64,000 nucleotides of DNA from an uncultured Flavobacteriales bacterium (GTDB lineage Bacteria > Bacteroidota > Bacteroidia > Flavobacteriales > Crocinitomicaceae): contig CAMLFH010000001.1 in the NCBI GenBank assembly GCA_946479285.1, positions 399,110 to 463,109 on the forward strand. The letters are read 5' to 3'. Under the pieces are notes generated by a model, which saw only the letters and a list, made by a program, of their open reading frames with translations, was not told where the DNA came from and searched no databases. How positions within the stretch are numbered: the stretch's first letter is position 1; each line of letters begins with the position of its first letter. A program made the translations under genes and the position numbers. Below are positions 26,394-36,112 of this stretch, piece after piece.

Positions 26394-27626
26394 TTAATCA
26401 TTTGTGATAGCTGCTGCTTCTCTTGCCATTCGGATGTATTCGAATAAGTCGGACGGATGACCAATTTTCTCCTGGTTTGCTTTCGTATTCGCAGATTTGA
26501 GGATATCTTTTTCAATATTCGGAGCACGAATGTGACCTGTTCGTACGATCACCAATTGTTCTTCCGGAATAGCAATAATGTATTGGCCTCTTATTCCGCG
26601 GCAGTAGTAAACGGGATGACCGTTACTTACATACGTCCAGATGTGAAGCCCGTAGCGCGTATTCGGAACACCTTCTTCGGTTGTCATGACCGGATTTTTC
26701 ACCATTTCATCAAAATAGGAAGCAGGAATAACCTGTTTGTCATTCCATTTTCCGTGATTGGCCAACGTTTTTCCGATACGGGCAAAATCTCGCGTAGTAC
26801 TGTATAAGCAACAGAATGCTTTTTCGTCTCCGTTCTTTTTATCTAAACTCCAAAACGCATCAGATTCGGCGCCGATGGGCTGCCATAGTTTTTCGGAAGC
26901 GTAAAGTGAAAGGTCTTTTCCGGTAGCTTTTTCCAGGATGAAAGCAAGCAGCTGCGAATTCCCACTTTGGTAAATGAATTCTTTTCCGGGAGCGCGTTCC
27001 ACATGCTGGCGTGTCACTAATCCTCTCAGGTCCCAGCCATAATACGACTCCGCATTTTCAGACAAAGGATTTTTCCCACTTTCCGTCCAATCAAGCCCGG
27101 AAGACATGGCCAATAAATGCCGGATGGTAATCTTTTCTTTTCCTTTCCCGGTAAATTCAGGAATGTACTTGTAAACCGGTTCGTCCAGGCTTTTAATAGC
27201 GCCATCTTGCAAGGCAATCCCAATAAGTATACTAACGACCGTTTTTGCCGCGGAAAATGAATTGGAAACGGTTTCCGGATGATGTTCGCCCCAATAACGC
27301 TCGTAAATGATCCGATCATTTTTCACTACCAGGAAGGAGGTTGTCATCCAGGTCTCCATGTATTTCAGGTCATTTTTTCCAAGCAGTTCATTATCTGCGA
27401 GTGCGAAATTCCAGGGCTCACTCTTCTTAGGAGCCTTGACCGTGGAATTGTGAAATTTGTCCAGATCATAGATCGTAGGGGAAGTTTCTCCCTGTAAATA
27501 CGTAGAATAAATTCCTTTGTAGAGGTAAAAGCGACCGCTTAGAAGAACAAAAATATTGACAGATAAAAATAGAATTAAGACAAACCAGCCGGTTCGTTTT
27601 AACCATTTGAGCAGGGTGCGTTTCAT
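26394..27626 (-). CDS. Serine hydrolase, beta-lactamase/class C-like family
   Basis: 410 residues. An N-terminal membrane anchor (WFVLILFLSVNIFVLLSG, residues about 14-31) suggests a periplasmic enzyme tethered to the inner membrane. The active-site SxxK is Ser125-Ala-Ala-Lys128 (SNSFSAAKTVVSILIG), and FIYQSGNSQLLAFILEKATG near 222 is the second motif. The fold is that of class C beta-lactamases, D-alanyl-D-alanine peptidases and esterases; antibiotic resistance should not be assumed. It ends 2 nt after lipB begins the same transcript (lipB stop at 27629). Confidence 0.82.
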   Translation of the reverse strand: MKRTLLKWLKRTGWFVLILFLSVNIFVLLSGRFYLYKGIYSTYLQGETSPTIYDLDKFHNSTVKAPKKSEPWNFALADNELLGKNDLKYMETWMTTSFLVVKNDRIIYERYWGEHHPETVSNSFSAAKTVVSILIGIALQDGAIKSLDEPVYKYIPEFTGKGKEKITIRHLLAMSSGLDWTESGKNPLSENAESYYGWDLRGLVTRQHVERAPGKEFIYQSGNSQLLAFILEKATGKDLSLYASEKLWQPIGAESDAFWSLDKKNGDEKAFCCLYSTTRDFARIGKTLANHGKWNDKQVIPASYFDEMVKNPVMTTEEGVPNTRYGLHIWTYVSNGHPVYYCRGIRGQYIIAIPEEQLVIVRTGHIRAPNIEKDILKSANTKANQEKIGHPSDLFEYIRMAREAAAITND

Positions 27627-27628
27627 GA

Positions 27629-28333
27629 CTATTGTGCGTAAGTAAATCCGAATTGGGAGGCCAGTTTTTCCTTTAGGAGGTCTTTTACTTCCTGCATATC
27701 AACAGCTCTACCAAGTTCCTGTTGCAAGGAAGTTACTGATTTATCTTCAATTCCGCAAGGCACAATGTGAGAAAAATAAGAAAGATTTGAATTTATGTTA
27801 AACCCGATTCCGTGCATTGTTACCCAGCGCGACGATTTTACGCCCATTGCACAGATTTTCCGGGCAGTTGGTCCTTCCGGATCTATCCAGACTCCGGTGA
27901 ATCCCTGAGAACGTTCTCCTTTGACGCCGTAATGAGCCAAAACCAGGATTACGGCTTCTTCCAGGTAACGCATGTACTTGTGAATGTCCGTGAAGAAATA
28001 ATCGAGGTCTAAAAGCGGGTATGCTACCAATTGTCCCGGACCGTGGTAAGTAATATCACCGCCGCGATTGATTTTATAGAACTTCGCATCGTGTTCTTCC
28101 AAGCCGCTTTCATTCAACAGCAAATGATCTTCCGTACCGCTTTTTCCAAGTGTAAAAACATGGGGATGTTCGCAGAATAAGAGGAAGTTTTTCGTTTCTT
28201 CGGTACTCGTCTCATTTCGCCGCTCGATTTTCAGGGCAATAGTTTCACCGAAGAGTTTCTCCTGGTAATTCCAGGCCTCCTGGTAATCAATCAAACCTAA
28301 ATCCTGATAATGAACTTCCGGTAACATGCTCAA
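27629..28333 (-). CDS. lipB: Octanoyl-(acyl-carrier-protein):protein N-octanoyltransferase
   Basis: 234 residues. LipB moves octanoyl from ACP to lipoyl domains, the first step of lipoate synthesis. Motifs: RGGDITYHGPGQLVAYPLLD near residue 92, the lysine motif RKICAMGVKSSRWVTMHGIG near 155 and the active cysteine in FSHIVPCGIEDKSVTSL near 190. A second ATG 6 nt in is an alternative start. It is the first gene of a short minus-strand unit with the serine hydrolase. lipA is not in the window. Confidence 0.95.
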   Translation of the reverse strand: MSMLPEVHYQDLGLIDYQEAWNYQEKLFGETIALKIERRNETSTEETKNFLLFCEHPHVFTLGKSGTEDHLLLNESGLEEHDAKFYKINRGGDITYHGPGQLVAYPLLDLDYFFTDIHKYMRYLEEAVILVLAHYGVKGERSQGFTGVWIDPEGPTARKICAMGVKSSRWVTMHGIGFNINSNLSYFSHIVPCGIEDKSVTSLQQELGRAVDMQEVKDLLKEKLASQFGFTYAQ

Positions 28334-28420
28334 AAGTTTAAAATGTTCAATCGTTCAAAAAGTTCAAACTGAAAGGGAATAAATTTTTGAACCTTTTCAA
28401 CTCTTTGAACCCTTTTGAAC
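28330..28420. repeat. GTTCAA-rich degenerate repeat region
   Basis: Several TTCAAA/TTTGAAC words occur in both orientations between lipB and the MBOAT gene (for example GTTCAAAAAGTTCAAAC and CTCTTTGAACCC). It resembles the octamer repeats at 51931 and 63949 and shares a CAA(A)CTCTTTGAACC segment with the former. Confidence 0.5.
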
Positions 28421-28425
28421 CTGTT

Positions 28426-30093
28426 TTAGTACTCCAAATATACGAAAGGATGGAAAGAATCTGAAGCTGCCTGGTAAAGAACCACTACGAAAATAGCAAT
28501 GATTAACATTTGCAGGACATAATTTGTTCTCACGAAACTTACCACCATAAAATCCTTCCACTTTTGCGGCATCCAGTGAATGAAAAAGCCCAATACCATT
28601 ATTAGTAATGCCGGAGCATACGTGGATAAAATGACCGTGAATTTATCCCAATTGAAATCGAAATGATTGAAAATCCGGTCCAGCATTTTACCCGGAGCGC
28701 CTTCTTCTTTCAAGCGGAACCAAATACGGGTAAATGTAATGAAGTTGAAAGTGAGGAGGATCTTCCAGAAGTGAACAATCCACCAGGAACTCTTTTCATA
28801 AGGCGAAACTTTTTTCCAGTGATTGTAAATAACCAAAGCCAATCCGTTCATAGTTCCCCAGATCACGAAATTTTGAGAAGCTCCGTGCCACAATCCACCC
28901 AGGATCATAGTGATCAATAAGTTCAAATCGCGATACATGAAGGTCTTTACTTTCGGACTGATGAGAATAGCGATTCCATATAAACTCATTAAACCAACGT
29001 AGACAAAGATGAGTTCATACCAGCCGGTAATGAAGATCAGGAAAACAAAAATAATGATGATTGCAATAAAGGTCCCGAGAGTTCCTTTCTTATTTCCTCC
29101 AAGTGGAATGTACAGGTAATCCCTTAACCAGGAACCCAGAGACTTGTGCCATCTTCTCCAGAAATCGGCTACGCTGTTGGCTTTATAAGGTGAATTGAAA
29201 TTCGGCAACAGCTCAAAGCCCATCAGTTTGGAAATTCCGATCGCAATATCTGTATAACCGGAGAAATCTCCATAAATCTGCAGAGAATATCCCCACATGG
29301 CGATGATACTAACATATCCCGGAAAGCCCTCCGGGTTGTCAACAACTGAATCAATGAAATGGGTAGCAATGAAATCTGCCAGAACAATCTTTTTGAAAAG
29401 TCCTTTCATGATCATGAATACGGCTTCACTGAATTCTTTTTGGGTCAGCTGGAATTTCTGGTAGATCTGGGGAATGAAATCGCGTGCACGAACGATAGGC
29501 CCCATCAATACGTGCGGGAAGTAAGTTACGTAGAATGAATAATCCCAAATGTTCTTTACAGGTTCAATTTCTTTGCGGTAGATGTCAACAACATAACTGA
29601 TCGACTGGAAGGTAAAGAAGCTGATCCCGGCAGGCATGAGGATCATCGTTTCAAAAGTCCCGTCTCCGAAAAATCCATTTCCCCATTGTGCAAAAGAGTT
29701 AAAGATCTCGTACTTGGTATGGAACATCTTGTTGAAGGAATCCGTAAAGAAATGTGCGTATTTGAAATAACCCAGGAAAAATAAATTGAAAATTGCGGAA
29801 AAAGCAATGATCCACTTCCGGCCTAATTGACTGTTGGTTTTGAAAATCCATTTCCCTAAGAAAAAATTGACAACTACGGAAAGCGCCAGAAGTGTTACGA
29901 AAAAACCGGAAGTTTTAAAGTACAGGAATAAACTCGCCACCGTAATGAACATACTCCGAACCAGCTTGTTTTTATGAAGGAAACTAAAAAGCACCATGAA
30001 TGCCAGGAAAAAGATCCAGAAATCCAAGCGATTGAATGCCAGGTCATTTGCTGACATGTGTGTAAAACTAAAAATGCGGTGCAACGATTCCAT
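28426..30093 (-). CDS. MBOAT-family membrane O-acyltransferase, AlgI-like
   Basis: 555 residues with about eleven hydrophobic helices. The MBOAT core is clear: SISYVVDIYRKEIEPVKN near residue 160, FPHVLMGPIVRARDFIPQ near 186, DFWRRWHKSLGSWLRDYLYIPLGG near 310, and the catalytic histidine in MILGGLWHGASQNFVIWG near 395. AlgI-type proteins pass acetyl groups across the membrane to periplasmic SGNH partners that acylate polysaccharides. Two SGNH-type genes lie directly upstream on the same strand, 21 nt away, which strongly suggests one glycan O-acylation module. Confidence 0.9.
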   Translation of the reverse strand: MESLHRIFSFTHMSANDLAFNRLDFWIFFLAFMVLFSFLHKNKLVRSMFITVASLFLYFKTSGFFVTLLALSVVVNFFLGKWIFKTNSQLGRKWIIAFSAIFNLFFLGYFKYAHFFTDSFNKMFHTKYEIFNSFAQWGNGFFGDGTFETMILMPAGISFFTFQSISYVVDIYRKEIEPVKNIWDYSFYVTYFPHVLMGPIVRARDFIPQIYQKFQLTQKEFSEAVFMIMKGLFKKIVLADFIATHFIDSVVDNPEGFPGYVSIIAMWGYSLQIYGDFSGYTDIAIGISKLMGFELLPNFNSPYKANSVADFWRRWHKSLGSWLRDYLYIPLGGNKKGTLGTFIAIIIIFVFLIFITGWYELIFVYVGLMSLYGIAILISPKVKTFMYRDLNLLITMILGGLWHGASQNFVIWGTMNGLALVIYNHWKKVSPYEKSSWWIVHFWKILLTFNFITFTRIWFRLKEEGAPGKMLDRIFNHFDFNWDKFTVILSTYAPALLIMVLGFFIHWMPQKWKDFMVVSFVRTNYVLQMLIIAIFVVVLYQAASDSFHPFVYLEY

Positions 30094-30114
30094 ATCCGTT
30101 TTGAAGGTTGTTTT

Positions 30115-31446
30115 TTAATTGATGTATTTTCTTTGTTCCATTTGTACCAGCCACTTTTCAAACGCGTCAATGAAAAGATCGCCTTTCAGGTGGTAGCCCG
30201 GTGCGGTAAAGTGTACTAAATCTCCACGCATGAGTCCGGCGGCTTTCCAAATCCTGGAAGAACCCAATTCCCCCATAATTCCGTAAAAGTCCCAAACAGG
30301 GCATTGGTATTTTTTGGCTAATTCGATCATAACATCTCGCTGGCGGGCTACATTTTTATTGAGGTATTTCTTTTTATAACCGGCATCATTCGGAACGGTC
30401 AGCAAAATGGCACAATCGGGATTGGCAGCCAGCACTTTCAGCATCATAGCTTCCAGGTTGTTCTTGTAAACTTCCGGGTTAAAGGAAGAATAGGGAACGT
30501 TTGCATCATTGGTACCAACAGAAAAGGCAAAAAAATCAGGTGGTGATTCCTTCAGCTGCTCTTCAAAATTGGTGTTAGCCAGGTAAGTGTACAAACCTGC
30601 TCCGTTGATTCCGATTGCTGTATAGGAAACTCCCGGAAAAGCATTACTCAGCTGAAATGCATGGAGCTGCAGCTGATAGGGTCCGGCAATCAACCGGGTA
30701 AATTGCAGGTTGAAAGTGTCTACCGGATCTGTAAAAACTGCTTCTGTATAACCCAAAGTTTCATTCCGGAATTTATTGACGACCAGGATCTCATCCGGAC
30801 CGAAATTCAATTCATAGGGGAAAACTCCTTTGTTGTGGTAAATCCGGATACGCGTAAATCCGGGTTTAACGTCTGTTTTATCGTAATTGAATCGAACGTT
30901 TACAATAGAATCAGCGGTTTCAACAACAGCACCCATTAATCCAAATTCAATCCCGGCGGGACGGTTGAAGTTTACACTTCTGTAATTCGTCCAGTGATTC
31001 GTAGAATGGAATTCATAATTCCATGGATTATTGGTACGCGCCAGATCGAAAGGGAAGATCAACCCACGTTCACCGGGAACGCCCGACCAATGCGTTTGCA
31101 GGTAGGTGCGAATGTCGTGTGTGTAAACATCTGCCTGGAGGTGCGAACCGCCAATATGGTAAAAGTTCAGCTTGCAGCTCTTTTGTGTTACCATGTTCCG
31201 GAAATCCTGGAAAAGACGTTCCCAATTGGCACTTTGCGGACTGTAAAACCGAAAACAATTGTTTTCAAAATTGATGAAAGGATATTGGCGTTTCAGGTTC
31301 GAGTCAAGGTGATGAAAATTGGAGTAAACATAATTATCAAGCGGAGTTTTATCCCGCAAAATCGCCACTTGCGACTGACTGGTGCAGGCAATAAGAGAGG
31401 CAATTAAAAATGCGGTATAAAAGCTAAACTTCATCCAATATTTCAT
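30115..31446 (-). CDS. SGNH/GDSL-family lipoprotein, probable O-acyltransferase partner
   Basis: 443 residues from the ATG at 31446, chosen because it puts a lipoprotein signal (LIASLIAC) at the N-terminus; ATGs at 31461 and 31434 are alternatives. Block I is FYHIGGSHLQADVYTHDI near residue 90 (GSH replacing GDS). The third block is FSVGTNDANVPY, and the catalytic Asp-His pair is DLVHFTAPGYH near the C-terminus. It lies between the MBOAT gene and a second SGNH gene, with gaps of 21 and 22 nt. The likely role is to transfer or remove acyl groups on a surface glycan in the periplasm; the glycan is unknown. Confidence 0.8.
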   Translation of the reverse strand: MKYWMKFSFYTAFLIASLIACTSQSQVAILRDKTPLDNYVYSNFHHLDSNLKRQYPFINFENNCFRFYSPQSANWERLFQDFRNMVTQKSCKLNFYHIGGSHLQADVYTHDIRTYLQTHWSGVPGERGLIFPFDLARTNNPWNYEFHSTNHWTNYRSVNFNRPAGIEFGLMGAVVETADSIVNVRFNYDKTDVKPGFTRIRIYHNKGVFPYELNFGPDEILVVNKFRNETLGYTEAVFTDPVDTFNLQFTRLIAGPYQLQLHAFQLSNAFPGVSYTAIGINGAGLYTYLANTNFEEQLKESPPDFFAFSVGTNDANVPYSSFNPEVYKNNLEAMMLKVLAANPDCAILLTVPNDAGYKKKYLNKNVARQRDVMIELAKKYQCPVWDFYGIMGELGSSRIWKAAGLMRGDLVHFTAPGYHLKGDLFIDAFEKWLVQMEQRKYIN

Positions 31447-31468
31447 TTGAGCAACGAACATGCCGTTT

Positions 31469-32950
31469 TTATTGAGCTCCTTGTTTCCATTTGACATACT
31501 CCGCTGCAAACGCATCGAAGAACAACTGCGACGCAATACTTGCACCACGATTCGTGAAATGGATATAATCGTTTCCGGCCAGGCCTTTCTCTACCCAGCT
31601 TGGCATGGAGTTTTCACCACCCATTGCGCCAAAAAGATCCCAGTAACAAGCACCCACTTCTTTCGAAACACGGTTCATTTCCTGCACCAGGAATGGAAGC
31701 ATCTTATAAGTAACGCGGCCGTTTGCAGACTGCATGGACATATCACTTGGTCCGATTACAATGATTGAAGCAGACGGACGTAGTTTTTTAACGGTGTATA
31801 ACTGACCTTTAAACTGTTTGGCATAACGTTTCACTGAAGAAGAATCATTCATGTATGGAACACCGTTTCCGCCGAATTGCATGATCACCATTTCCACATT
31901 CAGGTCTGCGTACATTTTAGATGCGGTATTGTGGTCAATTTTCCCGAAGAAAGTTCCGCTTGAACCACGCATTCCAATATTGTCTACCATTACACCGTAG
32001 TCACTTTCCAAAGAGAACCCGATAATGGTAGGACTAACAGTTGCGGAGAATTCATAGCGCAGCTTACCTGGTGTATTCGGGAATTCCAATGAAAGAACGT
32101 GGTATTTCCCATCGTTTTCCAAACTGTCTTCGTGCACTAAAGTTGTTCCGTTATAAACTTTGATCTTACAGGGGGCATAACAACTCGTATAGAACATTTT
32201 CGCGTTGTTGTATGTTCTTGCACGTGAATAAGCCGTTTTGGTTGGCTCAATTTCAATAAATGCTTCTTTTACAGTAGTAGCACTCAACATTTGAACACTA
32301 TCCATTTCAGAAGTAAAGCGGGCCGCAGTATTCATGGATCCGTATTTTCTGGACTTCAAACTGGCACCGCCGAATGCAGTATACCGGGTGAAATTAGGGG
32401 AACAGGTTTGTTTGAAAGTAATGGTATTGTATTCATTTTTGGCAGGAATCGTTCCAGGACCAAATCCGCCGAATTGCGTTTGCAGGCGCTGACGAATGTA
32501 AGATGTCATCCTGTCTCCCTCAATTTGCGAATCACCGTAATGCAGAATGCGGACTTTTTTTCCCTGCGCAGCGCCGTCCAGCTTTTTGAAAAAAGTGTGA
32601 AGCGCCTCTTGTCCCTTTTCATTGTATTGAAGACTTGTTGCAGCTTCAGCAGATAAAGTTCCGCCGGCAGGTGCGCCCATTTTCCCATCCGATTCGAAGG
32701 TATTCTTAATCGTCGTGTCTGCAGAAATACCTTCAATATTTACAGTATCGACTTTGACAATATCGGTAATGTCTTTCTTCTCTACCGGTTTTGGCGGAGT
32801 TAATGCGTCGTTTAGAGTCAGGAATCGCACATCCGTACCAAAAAGATCGATTTTTTCGCCGGTCACCAAAAAGCTGATGCCGGTTAGTAATAACAGGATT
32901 CCGGCAAGATAAAGAAGTACATGGAAGGGTTGTAATTGCTTCACGTTCAT
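31469..32950 (-). CDS. Membrane-anchored SGNH/GDSL hydrolase-like protein
   Basis: 493 residues. An N-terminal helix (VLLYLAGILLLLTGISFLV) anchors the protein, followed by a Thr/Lys-rich linker of about 80 residues. The SGNH domain has ILHYGDSQIEGDRMTSYIR near residue 145, GGN in MQFGGNGVPYM near 360 and DYIHFTNRGASIASQLF near 465. Between blocks I and III is a beta-rich insert (residues about 200-330) that may bind carbohydrate. It is the first gene of the MBOAT module and has its own promoter. Confidence 0.82.
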   Translation of the reverse strand: MNVKQLQPFHVLLYLAGILLLLTGISFLVTGEKIDLFGTDVRFLTLNDALTPPKPVEKKDITDIVKVDTVNIEGISADTTIKNTFESDGKMGAPAGGTLSAEAATSLQYNEKGQEALHTFFKKLDGAAQGKKVRILHYGDSQIEGDRMTSYIRQRLQTQFGGFGPGTIPAKNEYNTITFKQTCSPNFTRYTAFGGASLKSRKYGSMNTAARFTSEMDSVQMLSATTVKEAFIEIEPTKTAYSRARTYNNAKMFYTSCYAPCKIKVYNGTTLVHEDSLENDGKYHVLSLEFPNTPGKLRYEFSATVSPTIIGFSLESDYGVMVDNIGMRGSSGTFFGKIDHNTASKMYADLNVEMVIMQFGGNGVPYMNDSSSVKRYAKQFKGQLYTVKKLRPSASIIVIGPSDMSMQSANGRVTYKMLPFLVQEMNRVSKEVGACYWDLFGAMGGENSMPSWVEKGLAGNDYIHFTNRGASIASQLFFDAFAAEYVKWKQGAQ

Positions 32951-32963
32951 TAAAATTGAGCTA

Positions 32964-32993
32964 CAAAATTAATCCAATTAAGGAAAAGACAAT
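32964..32993 (-). promoter_or_regulatory. Promoter of the SGNH/MBOAT module
   Basis: On the minus strand TAATTTTG (32964-32971) matches the -7 consensus and ATTG (32990-32993), 18 bp above, is a one-mismatch -33 box. The ATG is 13 nt downstream. Confidence 0.5.
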
Positions 32994-33090
32994 TGTTTGT
33001 TTATTATCTGTGGGGAAATGTGGATTATTTGTGCTGTAGGGATGGAAAATTTTCCGTCGCCGCTGGTACGGACAAACAGCACTAAATTAA

Positions 33091-33192
33091 TTTACCGCAA
33101 ATGCACAAATTATTTGCGCGCCTACCGGTCGCGCTTAATTGTAATGTGAGGCATCCGGTAGGTGCCTCTCTAATTTGCGTATTTGTGGTAAA
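33091..33192. repeat. Cruciform-like intergenic element of about 100 bp
   Basis: Outer arms TTTACCGCAAATGCACAAAT (from 33091) and the imperfect complement ending ATTTGTGGTAAA at 33192 enclose two inner features: a GC-rich segment at 33116-33135 and a hairpin GAGGCA-N9-TGCCTC at 33148-33168. It lies in the 361-bp gap between divergent genes; the rest of that gap shows only the two promoters. Confidence 0.6.
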
Positions 33193-33276
33193 AAGCTTGC
33201 GAGCAAAGCGAAACTACCAATCTCTCCTTTGAAACACTACCTAAAGGAATTCTGGGTAAATAAAGTTGGTTTGTAG

Positions 33277-33307
33277 TTTTATTCATCCTGCGACTTTCTT
33301 ACCTTTA
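33277..33307 (+). promoter_or_regulatory. Putative promoter of the SPATA20-like gene
   Basis: TTTT at 33277-33280 and TACCTTTA at 33300-33307 each differ by one base from the -33 and -7 consensus, with 19-bp spacing. Only 4 nt separate the -7 box from the ATG, so the transcript would start at or very near the start codon. Confidence 0.4.
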
Positions 33308-33311
33308 GTTT

Positions 33312-35270
33312 ATGGAACAGTACACAAATGAACTCATTCACGAAAGCAGTCTTTACCTGCAACAGCACGCGCACAACCCGGTAAATTGGGTTCCCTGGTC
33401 GAAGGAAGCTTTTGAAACCGCTGAAAAAGAAGGGAAATTGGTGCTTGTTTCCGTAGGGTATTCTGCCTGTCACTGGTGCCACGTTATGGAACACGAATGT
33501 TTTGAAGACGAAGAAGTGGCTGCTTTGATGAATAAGTATTTTGTCTGTATCAAAGTAGATCGTGAAGAACGCCCGGATGTGGACCAGGTTTACATGACGG
33601 CTGTCCAGCTCATGACGCAGCGAGGCGGCTGGCCATTGAATTGTTTCACTATTCCAAACGGACAGCCCATTTACGGCGGCACTTATTTCCCGAAAGAACA
33701 GTGGATGCATGTTTTGAAATCGTTGGAGCACACTTACAAAACAGACCCGGAAAAAGTGCTGGAATATGCCAAAGAACTTTCAGATGGCGTACAGCAATCC
33801 GATTTGATAGCAGTAGCCGAACCGGTAAAACCGTTTCCGGAAGATAAATTATGGGAATTGGTACGCAAGTGGCAGCCGCGCATGGACATGGTAGAAGGCG
33901 GGCCCACAACGGCGCCTAAATTCCCGCTTCCAAGCAACCTGGAGTTTTTACTGCATTACGGGATTTTAGAACAGAAAGAACACATTCAAACCTATGTGAA
34001 TCTGACCTTGCGCAAAATGGCATTGGGAGGAATTTACGATCAGCTTGGAGGTGGTTTTTCGCGATATTCAGTTGATTTGTTGTGGAAAATTCCCCATTTC
34101 GAAAAAATGCTTTACGATAACGGACAGCTTTTGAGCGTATACGCACAGGCATATTCTCGCACAAAAGAACCGGAATACAAGCGTGTTTTAGATCAAACAC
34201 TGGAGTGGCTGGAACGCGAAATGCAAAGTGAAGAAGGAGGTCTGTTCGCAGCACAGGATGCCGATTCGGAAGGAGTAGAAGGAAAGTATTATGTGTGGAC
34301 AAAGGAAGAGATTGAAGTTGCTTTGGGTGAAAATGCTTCCTGGTTCTGGAAGTTTTACAACCCCGGAAACAAAGGTTATTGGGAACACCAGCAATGGGTA
34401 TTGGTGAGAAACGAAACCTGGGAAGAGTTTTGTAAGAACAATCCGGGTCTTGATGCCGGAAAAATCCAGGCGCAAATTGATACATTACTTCATCTTCGCA
34501 AAAAGCGTATTGCGCCCGTAACCGATACAAAATGTTTAACAGCCTGGAATTCCTTAACAATCACCGGTTTAGTGGAAGCGTTCAAAGCAACGGAAGATCA
34601 TGCTTACTTAAAACTGGCTTTACAGCTTGCCAAGTGGTTACGTAAATACCAGGTAACACCTGATTTTCAATTGTTTCATACGCGTCAAAACGGGCGTTCA
34701 TTCATCACCGGATTCCTGGATGATTATGCCACAACGATCCAGGCATTCCTGTCGCTTTACCAAATTACCGGAGATGAAGAAGAACTGAATTTCGCACAGG
34801 AATTATGTGCATATACCCTGAAACATTTCTACGACCAGCAATCCGGCATGTTTTATTTCACGGCTGATGATCACGATTTGATTGCACGAAAAATGGAAAT
34901 CAACGACAATGTAATTCCATCAACGAACAGCATCATGGCCAATAACTTACTCACACTTTCGTTAGTAACAGATAACCTGGATTACGAAGCGAAAGCAAAG
35001 CAAATGCTCCAAAATGTCATTGACGGTATGGAACAATACGGTTCCGGTTATTCCAATTGGGCATTGCTGCTTTTGCGTTTCCAAAAGGAAGTACGCTTAT
35101 TAACGATTCCAAAAAGTTCAGACTGGAATTTGTTCCGAAAGCAAAGTTCGCCATTTTTGGTGGTGCGCTATACCAACGATTCGGAAGCAACGGTGTGTGC
35201 CGCCGGTTTGTGTTCCATACCGATGGTCCATCCGCGTGAGGTGGAAGATTACCTGGAGAATCTGAATTGA
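33312..35270 (+). CDS. Thioredoxin-domain protein, YyaL/SPATA20-like
   Basis: 652 residues. The N-terminal thioredoxin-like domain holds [20 protein letters not shown] near residue 51 with a CHWC redox-type motif, then [19 protein letters not shown] and [23 protein letters not shown]. The rest is an alpha/alpha-barrel (six-hairpin-like) domain with [17 protein letters not shown] and [13 protein letters not shown] near 240-275. Family members are widespread but the reaction is not settled. No signal peptide, so cytosolic. It stands alone in its transcription unit. Confidence 0.9.
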   Translation: MEQYTNELIHESSLYLQQHAHNPVNWVPWSKEAFETAEKEGKLVLVSVGYSACHWCHVMEHECFEDEEVAALMNKYFVCIKVDREERPDVDQVYMTAVQLMTQRGGWPLNCFTIPNGQPIYGGTYFPKEQWMHVLKSLEHTYKTDPEKVLEYAKELSDGVQQSDLIAVAEPVKPFPEDKLWELVRKWQPRMDMVEGGPTTAPKFPLPSNLEFLLHYGILEQKEHIQTYVNLTLRKMALGGIYDQLGGGFSRYSVDLLWKIPHFEKMLYDNGQLLSVYAQAYSRTKEPEYKRVLDQTLEWLEREMQSEEGGLFAAQDADSEGVEGKYYVWTKEEIEVALGENASWFWKFYNPGNKGYWEHQQWVLVRNETWEEFCKNNPGLDAGKIQAQIDTLLHLRKKRIAPVTDTKCLTAWNSLTITGLVEAFKATEDHAYLKLALQLAKWLRKYQVTPDFQLFHTRQNGRSFITGFLDDYATTIQAFLSLYQITGDEEELNFAQELCAYTLKHFYDQQSGMFYFTADDHDLIARKMEINDNVIPSTNSIMANNLLTLSLVTDNLDYEAKAKQMLQNVIDGMEQYGSGYSNWALLLLRFQKEVRLLTIPKSSDWNLFRKQSSPFLVVRYTNDSEATVCAAGLCSIPMVHPREVEDYLENLN

Positions 35271-35281
35271 AAACAAAATAT

Positions 35282-35309
35282 GTGGGGACGCGATGCTTCG
35301 CGTCCCTAC
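35282..35309. repeat. GGGGACGCG palindromic hairpin, copy 2
   Basis: GGGACGCGA (35285-35293) and TCGCGTCCC (35298-35306) form a perfect 9-bp stem with a 4-nt loop, between two converging genes. Outer bases GTGGGG/CCCTAC resemble the GTAGGGGCG hairpins at 23541 and 45601. Probably also serves as a bidirectional terminator. Confidence 0.7.
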
Positions 35310-35312
35310 CTG

Positions 35313-35957
35313 TTATTGTTTTTTCAGCATCTCCGGAGCTTTGATCTTAAACTGCTCCAATCGTGGTTGAGAAACACCCTGCACATACCCGTTATTCGGA
35401 TTTCGGCATTCAAAGTTCTGGTGGTATTCTTCCGCTTTGTAGAAAGCCGTGTATTTTACCAGTTCTGTTGTAATGGTCGGGAATTTCTTTTCCAGGAGTA
35501 ATTTTTGGACATAAGCCTTTGCATGATCGCGTTCGTAATTCGTTTGATAGAAAATAGCAGAGCGGTATTGTGTTCCCGCATCCGGACCTTGTCTGTTCAT
35601 GGTTGTCGGGTCATGTGAATCGTAAAAAACTTTCAAAAGCTCATCGTAAGAAATGACGGTTGAATCGTAATAGATTTTCACCGTTTCTGCGTGTCCGGTT
35701 GTTCCGGTACAAACTGCTTCGTAGCTCGGATTTTCAACGTGTCCGCCAGAATAACCGCTTTCTACTTCAGCCACTCCTTTCACCGATTCATAAATGGCTT
35801 CCACACACCAAAAACAGCCGCTTCCGAAGTAAGCAACCTGGTATTTGGATAATTCGGCAGTGGTTTTCGGAGTTTTGACTTCCTGGTTTTTAGCGTTTTG
35901 CCCACATGCACTTACAGAAAGAAGTGTAACTATTAAAAAGAAAATGACGTGTTTCAT
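35313..35957 (-). CDS. msrA: Peptide-methionine (S)-S-oxide reductase, lipoprotein form
   Basis: 214 residues. A lipoprotein signal ends SVSAC (Cys18), so the enzyme should sit in the envelope and repair oxidised periplasmic proteins. The MsrA active site is GSGCFWCVEAIYESVKGV with Cys48 and Cys51, followed by VESGYSGGHVENPSYEAVCTG and TGHAETVKIYYD. The C-terminal region EFRNPNNGYVQ-like (FECRNPNNGYVQGVSQPRLEQF) also fits. No MsrB is adjacent. Confidence 0.95.
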   Translation of the reverse strand: MKHVIFFLIVTLLSVSACGQNAKNQEVKTPKTTAELSKYQVAYFGSGCFWCVEAIYESVKGVAEVESGYSGGHVENPSYEAVCTGTTGHAETVKIYYDSTVISYDELLKVFYDSHDPTTMNRQGPDAGTQYRSAIFYQTNYERDHAKAYVQKLLLEKKFPTITTELVKYTAFYKAEEYHQNFECRNPNNGYVQGVSQPRLEQFKIKAPEMLKKQ

Positions 35958-36112
35958 GGATAATTTTTTTGAAGTTACGGCAGAGTTCTCGTTTCGGTTT
36001 TATTTCTCCCTGATTTTAACCTTTATTAAGTTTGTGATTTTCTTCCCTTTTTTTGCCTAAAAGGCTTTGACGAAGGAGAAGTTCTAATCAAGTGAAGGAG
36101 TCGCCCGGTGCG

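Noticed and set aside
26394..27626. Serine hydrolase considered as an antibiotic-resistance beta-lactamase
   Set aside because: Only the general SxxK fold is visible, the protein is membrane-anchored and sits beside lipB; resistance cannot be supported from the sequence.
30994..31407. 137-codon plus-strand frame opposite the SGNH lipoprotein gene
   Set aside because: Fully antisense to a gene with clear SGNH blocks; no independent support.
33916..34560. 214-codon open frame opposite the SPATA20-like gene
   Set aside because: Shadow of a real gene; no signal, no domain and no promoter.
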